Shown here: piece after piece, positions 1 through 8,254 of the stretch
How the letters are laid out: each line of letters starts with the position of its first letter
How positions within the stretch are numbered: position 1 is the stretch's first letter
Assembly: GCA_934757275.1 (NCBI GenBank)
Contig: CAKVLN010000020.1
Location: 1-19,400, forward strand
DNA length: 19,400 nucleotides
Direction: 5' to 3'
Origin: an uncultured Candidatus Melainabacteria bacterium
Lineage (GTDB): Bacteria; Cyanobacteriota; Vampirovibrionia; Gastranaerophilales; Gastranaerophilaceae
Notes under the pieces: model-generated
What the model was told of the DNA's origin: nothing
Database searches by the model: none
What the model saw: only the letters and a program-made list of their open reading frames with translations
Program-made: the position numbers and the translations under genes

Positions 1-153
1 CTAATCGCACCTCAAAATGACGCAAAATATGTTAATCTAGCGCACTCGGTAATTCACTCTCCTTGCAGGAGAGGGCTAGGGTGAGGTCTTATCAAGACGC
101 CCTACAAACAAGTCATGGGTCATTCTGAGTGCGATTAGCACGAAGAATCCAGC
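1..153. repeat. MITE-like repeat unit, left end cut by the window edge
   Basis: Positions 1 to about 185 align without gaps to 19072-19256, with scattered substitutions. The right end (117-153) is a module ending in CGAAGAATCCAGC, and the left end (1-23) is a diverged reverse complement of it, so the unit is bounded by inverted repeats. Between them lies a hairpin-like stretch around TCCTTGCAGGAGAGGGCTAG (60-79). No coding capacity is apparent. The full-length copy is at 19055-19224. I read it as a non-autonomous mobile or REP-like intergenic element. Confidence 0.7.
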
Positions 154-180
154 TGATTATTAACAATGTCCATTTAATCC

Positions 181-278
181 AAAGTTCAACCCTCACCCGT
201 TTCCGTAACGTTCGGCGAAGCCTCACGAACGGAAACGACCTCTCCCTAAGAGAGGTTGGCGTAAATTCTGTAAAAAAT
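181..278. repeat. Dispersed hairpin repeat, module C (copy 1)
   Basis: It is nearly identical to 17679-17777. The core holds a perfect 9-bp inverted repeat, CGTTTCCGT (198-206) and ACGGAAACG (229-237), with a GC-rich loop containing TTCGGCGAAGCC. It continues through an AGAGAGGTTGGCGTAAATTCTG-like tail. The copy at 17679 carries two changes in the right arm, so this copy has the better preserved stem. Function is unknown; it is typical of intergenic palindromic repeats. Confidence 0.75.
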
Positions 279-288
279 TTATAACAAT

Positions 289-335
289 GGATTACTTCGT
301 CGCTCACGCTCCTCAAAACGGCTGGGCGTGAAAAC
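289..335. repeat. Dispersed repeat, module D half-copy
   Basis: The stretch GGATTACTTCGTCGCTCACG and what follows matches 18820-18865, where it forms the left arm of an inverted-repeat unit. Here the right arm is missing. It lies directly upstream of the motA promoter region. Confidence 0.65.
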
Positions 336-351
336 TACTATATTTAAAGGA

Positions 352-381
352 TTGCAAACATTAGAAAATGTAGTTTAATAT
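352..381 (+). promoter_or_regulatory. Possible sigma-70 promoter of the motAB operon
   Basis: TTGCAA at 352-357 and TAATAT at 376-381 are separated by 18 bp and lie 34 bp upstream of the motA start. It is the only reasonable pair in the short gap between the repeats and motA. The call is inferred from consensus similarity; flagellar genes often use other sigma factors, and I did not see a clear sigma-28 box. Confidence 0.35.
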
Positions 382-414
382 ACATAGGAGAATAGTATAA
401 AATCGGAGATAACT

Positions 415-1185
415 ATGGATATATTTGCAGTTATTGGAATGTTTCTAGGCATAACATTCATTTTGACTGGTCAAGCAATGGAAGGCGGTAACATAGGACA
501 ATTGTTACAAATTACCGCTGCATTTATCGTACTAGGTGGTACTTGTGGTGCCGTTGTTTTGAGTTTCCCTCCAAAAATTTTAATATCAGCGGTAAAAATA
601 CTAAAAGATGTTTTTATGCCGCCAAAAGCCGATTTTGAAGCTCTAATAACAGAAATTGGAAGCTTTGCAACTAAGGCAAGAAAAGAAGGTATTATTGCTC
701 TTGAAAAAGAAGCAAATAATGCATCTGATTCACTTCTAACTCTTGGACTTGGCGCAGTTGCCGATGGTACAGATCCAACTCTCGTTAGAGAAATGATGGA
801 AAACCAAATAGAACAATTAGAAAACTATGTTCACAATGCAGCAAAAGTTTACGAATCATTCGGCGGTTATTCACCTACACTTGGGATCATTGGTGCGGTA
901 CTTGGGTTGATTCAGGTTATGCAGAACTTGTCTGACCCATCAAAACTTGGTGCAGGTATTGCAGTTGCATTCGTTGCAACAATTTATGGTTTGTTTGCCG
1001 CAAACCTTGTTATGATTCCTCTTGGAACAAGAATTAAGTTTATTTATCAAGATGTTTTGTTATACAAAAACATGATATTAGAAGGCGTTTTGTCAATACA
1101 AGCTGGGGAAAGTCCAGTTTTAATTGAAAGAAAATTACGTTCATTCGTTTTAGAAGAAGCTAAGGACAAGGAAGCTAATGGCTAG
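415..1185 (+). CDS. motA: Flagellar motor stator protein MotA
   Basis: The 256-aa protein has the normal MotA length. It forms the ion-conducting stator ring with MotB in the inner membrane and pushes on the rotor. Two N-terminal membrane helices span roughly residues 2-20 and 33-51, a cytoplasmic domain follows, and two more helices lie at about 153-171 and 180-202. Hallmarks visible are the cytoplasmic RKEGIIALE segment (R89 and E97 match the torque-generating R90/E98 of E. coli), the SPTLGIIGAVLGLI stretch with P154, and IAVAFVATIYGLFAANL ending near P202. GGAG at 405-408 lies 6 nt before the ATG. The end overlaps motB by 8 bp. No long C-terminal tail of the ZorA kind is present, so a true flagellar stator is the best reading. 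Confidence 0.93.
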   Translation: MDIFAVIGMFLGITFILTGQAMEGGNIGQLLQITAAFIVLGGTCGAVVLSFPPKILISAVKILKDVFMPPKADFEALITEIGSFATKARKEGIIALEKEANNASDSLLTLGLGAVADGTDPTLVREMMENQIEQLENYVHNAAKVYESFGGYSPTLGIIGAVLGLIQVMQNLSDPSKLGAGIAVAFVATIYGLFAANLVMIPLGTRIKFIYQDVLLYKNMILEGVLSIQAGESPVLIERKLRSFVLEEAKDKEANG

Positions 1186-2257
1186 AAAAAAAAGACAAGA
1201 AGAGCCAGAAAATTTAGAGAGATGGTTGGTTTCTTACGGGGACTTCATCACACTATTATTTGCAACATTCGTTGTATTATACGCTCTTGCGCAAGTTGAC
1301 GTTTCCGATTTTGCAAAGCTTGAAGAGTCTTTAAAATCTGCCTTTAGCCAAAATACATTATTAGATGGTCAACAATCGATAATGGACGGCAGCGAGTCAA
1401 TTTTTGATGAGCAACAAATGGCAAACTCTTTTGTACCGAGCCTTATGCTTGAATACATCAGTCCTAAATACGAAGAAACCTCTTTTAACGAAATTGAAGA
1501 AACAGTTAAACAACTTTCAGAAGCTGGCGAGCTAGAAGGAATTTCTACAAAAATGACAGACAAAGGTTTGCTAATAACTTTTGATGACAAATATTTGTTT
1601 GCTCCAGCCTCTGCATACTTAGATTCCAACGCCAAAAAGTTACTCGACAAAGTTGGCGTTCTGATTTGCAAAAAATTTGTACTACACTATATGAGAGTAG
1701 AAGGTCATACAGATAGCGACCCAATTAGAAGTCCTCAATACCCTTCAAACTGGGAGTTATCATCAGCCAGAGCATCTTCTGTTGTAAGATATATGATTAA
1801 CAGATTTAAGTTCTCGCCTTCACTATTCTCTGCAATCGGTTATGCTGACACTCGTCCAGTAGAAACTGCGATTTCGCCAAAAGACCCAGTGAATAGAAGA
1901 GTTGAAATATTAATTCTAAAAAACAAATACAGAAGAGATTTTGAAACAAGAAATGATGACACATTAAGACTTTCAAAAACTGAACAAGAAAGAATACAAA
2001 AGCAAAGACAAGCAGTAATTAAAACTGTTGAAGGTGATTCAATTTCACCTGCTGCTAGAAAATTACTTGAAGACAACAAGCAAAAAATGATTGCTAAACA
2101 AAAGAGCGAGAAATTGTCTTCAAAAAACATGGAATTGTACGTTAACCTAGACAAAGATATGCCATCAACAGACAAAGATAATACAATGCCAGCGGTTGAA
2201 AAACGAGTTATTAAGCTTGACACAAACATTCCAGAAGATGAGGATTTCGGGCTATGA
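1178..2257 (+). CDS. motB: Flagellar motor stator protein MotB (OmpA-like domain)
   Basis: The 359-aa protein anchors the stator to peptidoglycan and carries the ion path. A basic N-terminus is followed by one membrane helix, SYGDFITLLFATFVVLYAL, containing the ion-binding aspartate D22. A plug/linker region (about 41-125) follows, then an OmpA-like peptidoglycan-binding domain (about 128-248) with VEGHTDSDP, NWELSSARA and PVNRRVEI. A charged, lysine- and glutamate-rich tail of about 110 residues (250-359) with no recognised fold makes the protein longer than most MotB. It starts inside the end of motA and its stop overlaps the start of the next gene (ATGA), so all three are probably translated together. 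Whether the ion is H+ or Na+ cannot be settled by eye. Confidence 0.93.
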   Translation: MARKKRQEEPENLERWLVSYGDFITLLFATFVVLYALAQVDVSDFAKLEESLKSAFSQNTLLDGQQSIMDGSESIFDEQQMANSFVPSLMLEYISPKYEETSFNEIEETVKQLSEAGELEGISTKMTDKGLLITFDDKYLFAPASAYLDSNAKKLLDKVGVLICKKFVLHYMRVEGHTDSDPIRSPQYPSNWELSSARASSVVRYMINRFKFSPSLFSAIGYADTRPVETAISPKDPVNRRVEILILKNKYRRDFETRNDDTLRLSKTEQERIQKQRQAVIKTVEGDSISPAARKLLEDNKQKMIAKQKSEKLSSKNMELYVNLDKDMPSTDKDNTMPAVEKRVIKLDTNIPEDEDFGL

Positions 2258-2859
2258 TAACACATTCTGTCGGATTATCTTTAGGTCCAGCATCATCTGT
2301 TGAAAGTGGTGTCGCAGTAAGAGAAATAGCAACTGGAAAATTAATCTACGTCGATAAACTGTTTTCAATGAACGATGTGCAACTATTCTTTGACAATTAC
2401 ACCTCATTGAAAAATTCTATAATTTGCGTTTCACTTCCGTGGGATAACACGATGATGGAAGGCAAATGGCGAGTTTTGTCAAAGCCATACCAACTTATTC
2501 ATTCAAGCAAAAATCCATTTTTAAACCGTGACAACTGGTTACAACGTTTCTCACCTAGAGGAGCTGATTTGTTATTAAACCTAAAAAACGAAGGTTGCGA
2601 AGTTTCAAGATATGAAGTTTATTTAACCAGACAAAAATTCAACTTATACTCAAACTATAAAGAACGTTCTTCTGCAGACTGCAAATTTTTACAATCAGCA
2701 CTAAAATTTGAGTATGGGTTTGACGAATTGCCAACCAACATGATGCCAGTAGCACAATTGGAAGCTATCGTAGGCACACTTTTAGCTGAAGAAAAATTGA
2801 AAGGTAACACGAAAAAGATTTTTGAGTTTAGAAATTTAGATGTTATCAATAAGGTGTAA
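2254..2859 (+). CDS. Hypothetical protein, third gene of the stator operon, possibly RNase H-like fold
   Basis: This 201-aa protein is not recognised. It starts on the ATGA overlap with motB, which implies translational coupling. The N-terminal pattern (VGLSLGPASSVESGVAVREI, then GKLIYVDKLF and a later IICVSLPWDN) resembles the first strands of RNase H-like/DUF429 or YqgF-like folds, but the first catalytic aspartate position appears to be serine (GLSLG rather than GxDxG), so activity is doubtful. No signal peptide or membrane segment is visible, so it is probably cytoplasmic. It ends 16 bp from the convergent helicase gene with no terminator visible between them. A role in motor assembly is possible from position only. 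Confidence 0.8.
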   Translation: MITHSVGLSLGPASSVESGVAVREIATGKLIYVDKLFSMNDVQLFFDNYTSLKNSIICVSLPWDNTMMEGKWRVLSKPYQLIHSSKNPFLNRDNWLQRFSPRGADLLLNLKNEGCEVSRYEVYLTRQKFNLYSNYKERSSADCKFLQSALKFEYGFDELPTNMMPVAQLEAIVGTLLAEEKLKGNTKKIFEFRNLDVINKV

Positions 2860-2875
2860 CACAATTTGCAAACAA

Positions 2876-4885
2876 CTATTTCTTCACACTCAAAACGGGT
2901 CTGCCGAAGCTAATTTTTGTAACACGCAAGTCGCCGTTTTCTACCATTTCATCTATTATTTCACCAATAGCTTTTTGGCTCCAGCCTTCCAATGCGCCCA
3001 AAAAGTTTGAAGAGGTCACTTTTTCATTATAACCATTATCTCGAACCTGTTTGCTTCCAGCCAAAATTTTTGCAAAACCACTTTTACCATATTGACCACT
3101 AAATTCACTCACACAATCAAGAATAATTTTCCTTGCGTCCCCATTTGATACTCTTTCCTTCTCTTCTTCCATATCAAACTCCAGCGAAAGATTATTCGGT
3201 TGAACCTCTCCAACCTCTTTTATATTTTCATAAAATTCTGCAACTCGATTGTCGACAAGCACCTTTTCAGGGTCAAAATTCTTTAGATACAAACCTTCTA
3301 GCGTTTTTACTCGGCTCATTGCAACATAGGATTGGCCACGTTCAAAAATTCTTGCACAATCAACTACAAGTCTATCCAGCGTCATACCTTGCGACTTGTG
3401 AATTGTAATACCATAAGCTAGTTTCAGCGGATATTGCATTCTTTCCGCAACAACACGCTCGTTATAATAATATTCAAACTTATGTTTTGGAATTGACGTT
3501 TCTACTCCGTTATCAAATTTTATCGCAATTGTGTCTTGATTAAATTTTTGAATTATACCACAAGCGCCGTTAATAAGCCCTTTGTTAAAGTCCATATTTA
3601 CAAGTAACATTACTCTTGCGCCGAGCTTTAATGCAATTTCCTTTTCTGCTCTACAATTTTTTGAAAAAATTTCTAAAATATAATTCTCGCTTTCAGTAAG
3701 TCCCTCGCTTACAAGCTTAGAGCCTCTATAAACGCCATCTTCTGCATAAAACAATTTAACAGGCTCTTCTATCATATTAAATTTTGCAAGGTTATACCTA
3801 TTAGCTTCTTCATTCGTAGAAAAAATATGCAAGATATCAGAGTCCTCGTTTTCAACACAACGAGTTTTCAAAAGCTCTATGTCCTCTACCTCCAAGCAAT
3901 TTTCTCTCATGTGTGCTAGTGCATTAATAAAATTTTCTTCATTTTGTCGATAATTCTTTTTCAAAACAACATTCTTTAAGCCGAGCTTTTTCCACACTTC
4001 TGAATCGAAACAATAATGTCTAATTTCACCCTCTTTTTCTACTGGAGGAAGTTGAAAAAAGTCGCCAATAAAAATAACTTGTATGCCACCAAAAGGCTCA
4101 TTGCATTCTCGAACTTCACGCAAAACTTCGTTTATATATTCAAAAGCCTCAATATTCAACATAGAAATTTCATCAACCGCAAGAATTTTACAATTCATAA
4201 TTTGGCGATATTGAGTAGGACGTTTTTTTATTTTTTCTACAGTATTAAAAATCGTATTTCTGCAAAGTCCTACGCCAGCCCAAGAGTGCAAGGTTTGACC
4301 TTTTACGTTTACCGCAGCAATGCCTGTCGTACTTGTTATTGTCAATTTCTTTTTGAAATATTCTTTTAATTTATTCAAAATATAACTTTTACCAGTACCC
4401 GCAAAACCTGTAAGAAAGACGTTTTCACCATTTTTCAAAAGTGTTAAAATTTTAAGAAAAGTTTCGTCCTCTTCTTCTTTAATAAGTTTTGCCACTTTCT
4501 TAGAAGGAGTTTTCTTAACAACTTCATACTCGTCTGCAAATTCGATTTCTTTATCAAAATCAATTTGGTCAAAATTTATCATTTTATAAAGGCAAACCTC
4601 GCCTTTGTTGTTAATTCTTGTAAAACTAATTGGCTCTTGCCCAGCTTTTAATTCGTATCGGAGTTTATTTTCTGCAACCCATTCACAAGAAGAGAAACCA
4701 TAAATTCTTTTAATACAGTCCAAAATGCACTGAGTAATTGACATATACTTGCGTCCATCTTGATTGACGTGTATTGTAGAAAGCGCAGGCATCAAACTTT
4801 CTGATTTTGCAAGCAAGTCAGAGTAATTTATACTTTCTGATGTCAAAATTTTTAGCGTTTCAGAGGGATTCGTAAAATCATTCAT
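2876..4885 (-). CDS. PIF1/RecD-like SF1B DNA helicase with RQC-like C-terminus
   Basis: This 669-aa protein is expected to unwind DNA in the 5'-3' direction. An unrecognised N-terminal region (about 1-120) is followed by a charged linker. The helicase core then shows Walker A GFAGTGKS (160-167), STTGIAA (185-191), Walker B AVDEIS (236-241), GDFFQLPPV (274-282), KNYRQ (310-314), and HKSQGMTLDRLVVD (496-509) with YVAMSRVKTLEGLYL (520-534), all typical of PIF1-family enzymes. The last ~85 residues (583-669; GQYGKSGFAKILAGS) resemble the RQC winged helix of RecQ helicases. It lies 37 bp downstream of the helicase-nuclease gene on the same strand, so the two are probably cotranscribed. No good Shine-Dalgarno is seen before the ATG. 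Confidence 0.88.
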   Translation of the reverse strand: MNDFTNPSETLKILTSESINYSDLLAKSESLMPALSTIHVNQDGRKYMSITQCILDCIKRIYGFSSCEWVAENKLRYELKAGQEPISFTRINNKGEVCLYKMINFDQIDFDKEIEFADEYEVVKKTPSKKVAKLIKEEEDETFLKILTLLKNGENVFLTGFAGTGKSYILNKLKEYFKKKLTITSTTGIAAVNVKGQTLHSWAGVGLCRNTIFNTVEKIKKRPTQYRQIMNCKILAVDEISMLNIEAFEYINEVLREVRECNEPFGGIQVIFIGDFFQLPPVEKEGEIRHYCFDSEVWKKLGLKNVVLKKNYRQNEENFINALAHMRENCLEVEDIELLKTRCVENEDSDILHIFSTNEEANRYNLAKFNMIEEPVKLFYAEDGVYRGSKLVSEGLTESENYILEIFSKNCRAEKEIALKLGARVMLLVNMDFNKGLINGACGIIQKFNQDTIAIKFDNGVETSIPKHKFEYYYNERVVAERMQYPLKLAYGITIHKSQGMTLDRLVVDCARIFERGQSYVAMSRVKTLEGLYLKNFDPEKVLVDNRVAEFYENIKEVGEVQPNNLSLEFDMEEEKERVSNGDARKIILDCVSEFSGQYGKSGFAKILAGSKQVRDNGYNEKVTSSNFLGALEGWSQKAIGEIIDEMVENGDLRVTKISFGRPVLSVKK

Positions 4886-4922
4886 AGGTTTATTTTAGCA
4901 TGAACAATTAAAGTTATTTTAT

Positions 4923-7900
4923 TTACATATTACAATTTATCACTCTATCTACACACGCCTTTGGTGAATATTGCCATTCTCGTTTGGAAATTCTTGAAAC
5001 CTTCAAACCAGAACGTTCAATAATAGCTTGTTTCTTCATATTAGAAACCTTGCAAGGAGTTTTATCCTCGACACCATCACACTCAACTACAAATTTGTTA
5101 TCTACAACCAAATCTGCACTCAAACCTGCGATATCAACTCCGCAAGTAACCTCATGACCTAAATCTCTAAACGCTTGCGCTACCTCTTTTTCAAACGCAT
5201 TTTTATAAACATTTTCATCGAAATCATCAGACTTAGATAAAGCATATCTGTCTTCGTATTCTTGCACAAAGCCCAAATAACTTCTCAAAATTCCTTCTGG
5301 CAATTCTCTAGGGTCTTTTGATATAAAGTTAATCATTTGATATCTAGCTCTTGTAATAGCCACATTAAATAAATTTGGCTTTTGTAAGAATATCAAGCTT
5401 TGAGGAAAACTATTATTTGCATAAGCCCAAGAAGTCAAAATAATATCACGCTCGTCACCTTGGAAAGTATGCGCAGTACCGATTTCTATTTGGTGTTTTT
5501 CCATCATGTGTTCAGAAAGTACCTTAGCAACCGATACCTTCAACTGTTCCACCTGCGCTCTAAATGGCGAAATAATACCAATAGAAACGGGGTTTTCTGG
5601 GTTTTTACGTTCATCTTCAACTACAATTTCATGCAATCGTTTTACCAAAGCTTCAATTTCTGGCAAATTTCTAGTTGCATCAAAATCGACTTTACCATCA
5701 GGAACAACAACCGTTTCTAAAACCTTCTTAGTATTATCATTTCGACGCATAACTTTAATTCTGCCACCATAAAACTCTTTATTTGAAAAATTAATTATTG
5801 GCGGAAGGCTTCTAAAATGTTCATCTAAAAGCACTGGGTGCATTGAATAATAGTTTGCCAAATCAAACATAGAATTTGTTCTAAAACGCCACATAAGCTG
5901 ATATCTGTCATTAATTCCATATTGTGACAAGAAAGATTGCTCCTTAGCTTTTTCTAAGAAAGACAAATGTGGCAATTGTTTGTCATCACCAACAACAACA
6001 GCCTTTTTAGCCCTGTATAAAATTGGGAAACAACTTGCAATATCGCATTGAGAAGCTTCATCAATAATTACTACATCAAACAAGCCAGGTTTCATTGGTA
6101 AAGACCCCGAAACAGCATAAGTTGTAACACACCAGCAAGGAAAAGCCTCTAATAGCGGTTTAAAGTCCTCTGTTTCTAGCAATCTGTTTTGTAAATTCTT
6201 TTTCTTTTCAACAAGCGATTTTGAGTGAACAAAAAGTCTTTGACGTTTCACTGGATCTTGCATTAAACCCTTCAATGCTTGTCTGCGCTTTGTTTTCAAA
6301 ATATCAATTGCAAGTTTCTTTTGCTTGCGTTTCATATTTCTAATTTGTTCAGAAAGCACATGAATATTACCAATTGTTTGAATTTCTGTTTCAATTTTTC
6401 TTGCGCTGCAAATCAATTTTGCAAACTCTAACTCATTTCTCAAAGTCACAAGATTTTCATTATTCACGTCAAAACTATTAATTCGCAAAGTTTTTTTCAA
6501 GTTTCCAATCGCAGACATATTCTTTAAGCCACTAAAAAAGCCCGATTTTTCTAGATTTTGACTTAATGAATTTATGCAATTTTCTACAAGATTAATTTCA
6601 TCTTCCTTTAAAACATTTTTTATAAATTGCGGATTAGCGTGCATTGGTTTTTCTAAAGCAATTTCGCCATTTATATTTGTCCACTCCTCTTCTAGCTTTA
6701 TAATTCTCTCTGATTTCTTTTCTAAATCAGCAATCGCTTTAAGAAGATTTTCCATATCAGAAACATCACAAAGAATTGAATTTTCAGCACCTTCATCTAA
6801 ATCAACTTTGTTGGCAAGCAAGTCCTGAAGTTGCATACTCAACTCTCTTTGATAATTCAAACGTCCAGCTCTTAACGCTAAAAATGGTGCGCCCAAATCG
6901 TTCAAACGTTCTGCAACTACATCAACTGCCTTATCCATTCTTGAGGCAACAAGAACAGTTTTGCCATTTGCAATTAAATGCGCTGCTAAGTTTACAATAG
7001 TTTGAGATTTACCAGTCCCTGGAGGTCCAAAAACAGATACCAGTTTTGCATTTTCAACATTTTTAACAACATTCAACTGCGCATCTGATAAAGACAACGG
7101 TGTTACTGGGAAAAAATCTGCAAGAGTTTTTTGTTGCGTATCTGTTGGTTTTGATTGAGTATACTCTTCGTTAATCAAGTTCAAAACAGTTTCTCTATAA
7201 ACACCGCTTGGTTTTTCAGCAATTTGCGTTAATTCGTGCAAAACACCAGCTGTCACAGATGGACGCTTTGTCAAAATTATTGCACATTGTTTTGTCAAAC
7301 TAATTTTATCAAGTTTGATTTGTGTTTTTTTGTTATTCTCTTCCTCTTCAATTAGTTCCTCAAGATTTTCAGAGTTAATTTTTTCATTATAAAAATCTTT
7401 TGTAACATTGTCTTCTTTTACAACATTTTCTGGGTTCAAACTAACATCAATATCTGGAACAATAGACTTTAAAGTCGTTAAAAAGATGTCCATTTTTTCT
7501 TGCGTAATTGGCACAGTTGGCACTACATCAAGCAAACCTTCTAGCAACTGTTCGGTTTCATCTTCGTCATCAGATTTTTTCATAAGCGCAGTCAATGCAC
7601 CTGTATTTAAAGACAAAAACTCATCAGTTAACATACAATTGATATTCACGCCATTTCTTTCAAGCTTACAAGGCGCATATAATAGCGGAGTTAAGAACTC
7701 ATTGCGTTTACCAGTTTTTGATTTTCCCACCAAAAACAAATAACCATATATCAAATACTTATCTTTTTGGCTAGTTTCTGACTGTATCATAAGTTCTGTC
7801 AGTTTTGGGTCAGAACCTTCGAGGCGCAAATGTTCTAAACCTTGTGTAAACAATGTATCTTCTCCATCAAGGAATATCCATTTATTGTCTTTATCAGCCT

Positions 7901-8024
7901 TTAAGTTTCTAAAAGTTGAGCTTTTAACCTCTTCTCGCACGCAATCGTGCAAATATTGGCTTAGTTTTTTTATAAAGCTATTGTTAAATGCTGAATTTAT
8001 CGCTCTCGTTGCTTCTTGTAACAT
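4923..8024 (-). CDS. SF1 (UPF1-like, AAA_11/AAA_12) helicase fused to a C-terminal restriction-like nuclease domain
   Basis: This protein has 1033 aa from the ATG at 8024, preferred over an in-frame upstream ATG at 8090 because CGGAGAAAG sits just ahead of it and the extra residues are an improbable basic stretch over a hairpin repeat. Motifs are Walker A GPPGTGKS (333-340), DEAS (655-658), GDDKQLP (679-685), HFRS (736-739), TFQGDERD (853-860) and NVAITRAR (887-894). The stretch at about 400-640 between motifs I and II is coiled-coil-like. The tail (about 942-1033) has E945, ADLVV (D971) and VECDG (E981-G984), the pattern of the Vsr/MTES_1575-type PD-(D/E)XK nuclease tail of DUF4011/DUF3320-like helicases. 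A repair or defence role is likely, but which of the two is unknown. Confidence 0.87.
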   Translation of the reverse strand: MLQEATRAINSAFNNSFIKKLSQYLHDCVREEVKSSTFRNLKADKDNKWIFLDGEDTLFTQGLEHLRLEGSDPKLTELMIQSETSQKDKYLIYGYLFLVGKSKTGKRNEFLTPLLYAPCKLERNGVNINCMLTDEFLSLNTGALTALMKKSDDEDETEQLLEGLLDVVPTVPITQEKMDIFLTTLKSIVPDIDVSLNPENVVKEDNVTKDFYNEKINSENLEELIEEEENNKKTQIKLDKISLTKQCAIILTKRPSVTAGVLHELTQIAEKPSGVYRETVLNLINEEYTQSKPTDTQQKTLADFFPVTPLSLSDAQLNVVKNVENAKLVSVFGPPGTGKSQTIVNLAAHLIANGKTVLVASRMDKAVDVVAERLNDLGAPFLALRAGRLNYQRELSMQLQDLLANKVDLDEGAENSILCDVSDMENLLKAIADLEKKSERIIKLEEEWTNINGEIALEKPMHANPQFIKNVLKEDEINLVENCINSLSQNLEKSGFFSGLKNMSAIGNLKKTLRINSFDVNNENLVTLRNELEFAKLICSARKIETEIQTIGNIHVLSEQIRNMKRKQKKLAIDILKTKRRQALKGLMQDPVKRQRLFVHSKSLVEKKKNLQNRLLETEDFKPLLEAFPCWCVTTYAVSGSLPMKPGLFDVVIIDEASQCDIASCFPILYRAKKAVVVGDDKQLPHLSFLEKAKEQSFLSQYGINDRYQLMWRFRTNSMFDLANYYSMHPVLLDEHFRSLPPIINFSNKEFYGGRIKVMRRNDNTKKVLETVVVPDGKVDFDATRNLPEIEALVKRLHEIVVEDERKNPENPVSIGIISPFRAQVEQLKVSVAKVLSEHMMEKHQIEIGTAHTFQGDERDIILTSWAYANNSFPQSLIFLQKPNLFNVAITRARYQMINFISKDPRELPEGILRSYLGFVQEYEDRYALSKSDDFDENVYKNAFEKEVAQAFRDLGHEVTCGVDIAGLSADLVVDNKFVVECDGVEDKTPCKVSNMKKQAIIERSGLKVSRISKREWQYSPKACVDRVINCNM

Positions 8025-8049
8025 GTACTTTCTCCGTTTATTTTTTTTC

Positions 8050-8076
8050 GGTGGGAACCGCTCCGCTTTTCCCACC
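8050..8076. repeat. Hairpin in the leader of the helicase operon
   Basis: GGTGGGAA (8050-8057) and TTCCCACC (8069-8076) form an 8-bp perfect stem with an 11-nt loop, 26 bp upstream of the helicase-nuclease ATG on its coding strand. A T6 run (8081-8086) follows on the plus strand, but no plus-strand gene ends here, so a terminator is unlikely. It may be a solo intergenic palindrome or a leader structure. Confidence 0.5.
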
Positions 8077-8090
8077 CTACGTTTTTTCAA

Positions 8091-8118
8091 GTGAATGAGT
8101 CAATAGGTGAATAAGTTC
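8091..8118. repeat. Inverted repeat copy 1 flanking the small-gene block
   Basis: The block GTGAATGAGT followed by GGTGAATAAGTTC recurs, in reverse complement and without an 8-bp insertion, at 9175-9199. Together the two copies bracket the three small genes between 8255 and 9113. They could be recombination sites, remains of an insertion, or copies of a simple dispersed repeat. Confidence 0.55.
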
Positions 8119-8156
8119 TTATTAAATTATTTTTTTGTATCAATTCTACAAATCTT

Positions 8157-8227
8157 GGTAATTCCCTCGTCTTACAAGACAGGGCTAGAATTGAAGTGTC
8201 TGTTTTTGTTGGGCAGGTATGCCCAAC
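8157..8227. repeat. Degenerate dispersed repeat with GTTGGGCA hairpin
   Basis: GTAATTCCCTCG...CAGGGCTAG (8158-8187) is a diverged relative of the hairpin stretches at 50-80, 17632-17655 and 19116-19150. It is followed by GTTGGGCA (8208-8215), a 4-nt loop, and TGCCCAAC (8220-8227), a perfect 8-bp stem like those at 17585-17602 and 19261-19280. In minus orientation an A run rather than a T run follows the stem, so it does not read as an intrinsic terminator for the upstream small genes. Confidence 0.55.
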
Positions 8228-8254
8228 CGACATTTTAGTATTTCTTACCACACC

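Noticed and set aside
113..316. Minus-strand reading frame of 67 codons
   Set aside because: It is formed by repeat modules B, C and D read in frame by chance; the peptide is arginine-rich with no family signal.
1840..2265. Minus-strand reading frame of 141 codons
   Set aside because: It is antisense to the motB C-terminal region and serine/phenylalanine-rich as expected from the complement of a Lys/Glu-rich gene.
415..8024. Zorya-type defence system (MotA/MotB-like proteins near a helicase-nuclease)
   Set aside because: The MotA is standard length with the torque residues R89/E97 and no long tail like that of ZorA, and MotB has a normal stator layout. The helicases are SF1 UPF1/PIF1-like on the opposite strand, not the SNF2-type ZorD, and no ZorC was recognised. 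Only the coincidence of neighbours remains.
8025..8090. Upstream in-frame ATG (8090) of the helicase-nuclease gene
   Set aside because: It lacks a ribosome site and adds a 22-residue basic stretch encoded by a hairpin repeat; CGGAGAAAG before ATG 8024 is far better.
8208..8227. Intrinsic terminator after the 35-aa microprotein gene
   Set aside because: The stem is good, but on the minus strand it is followed by an A run rather than a T run, and the same hairpin recurs as a dispersed repeat.
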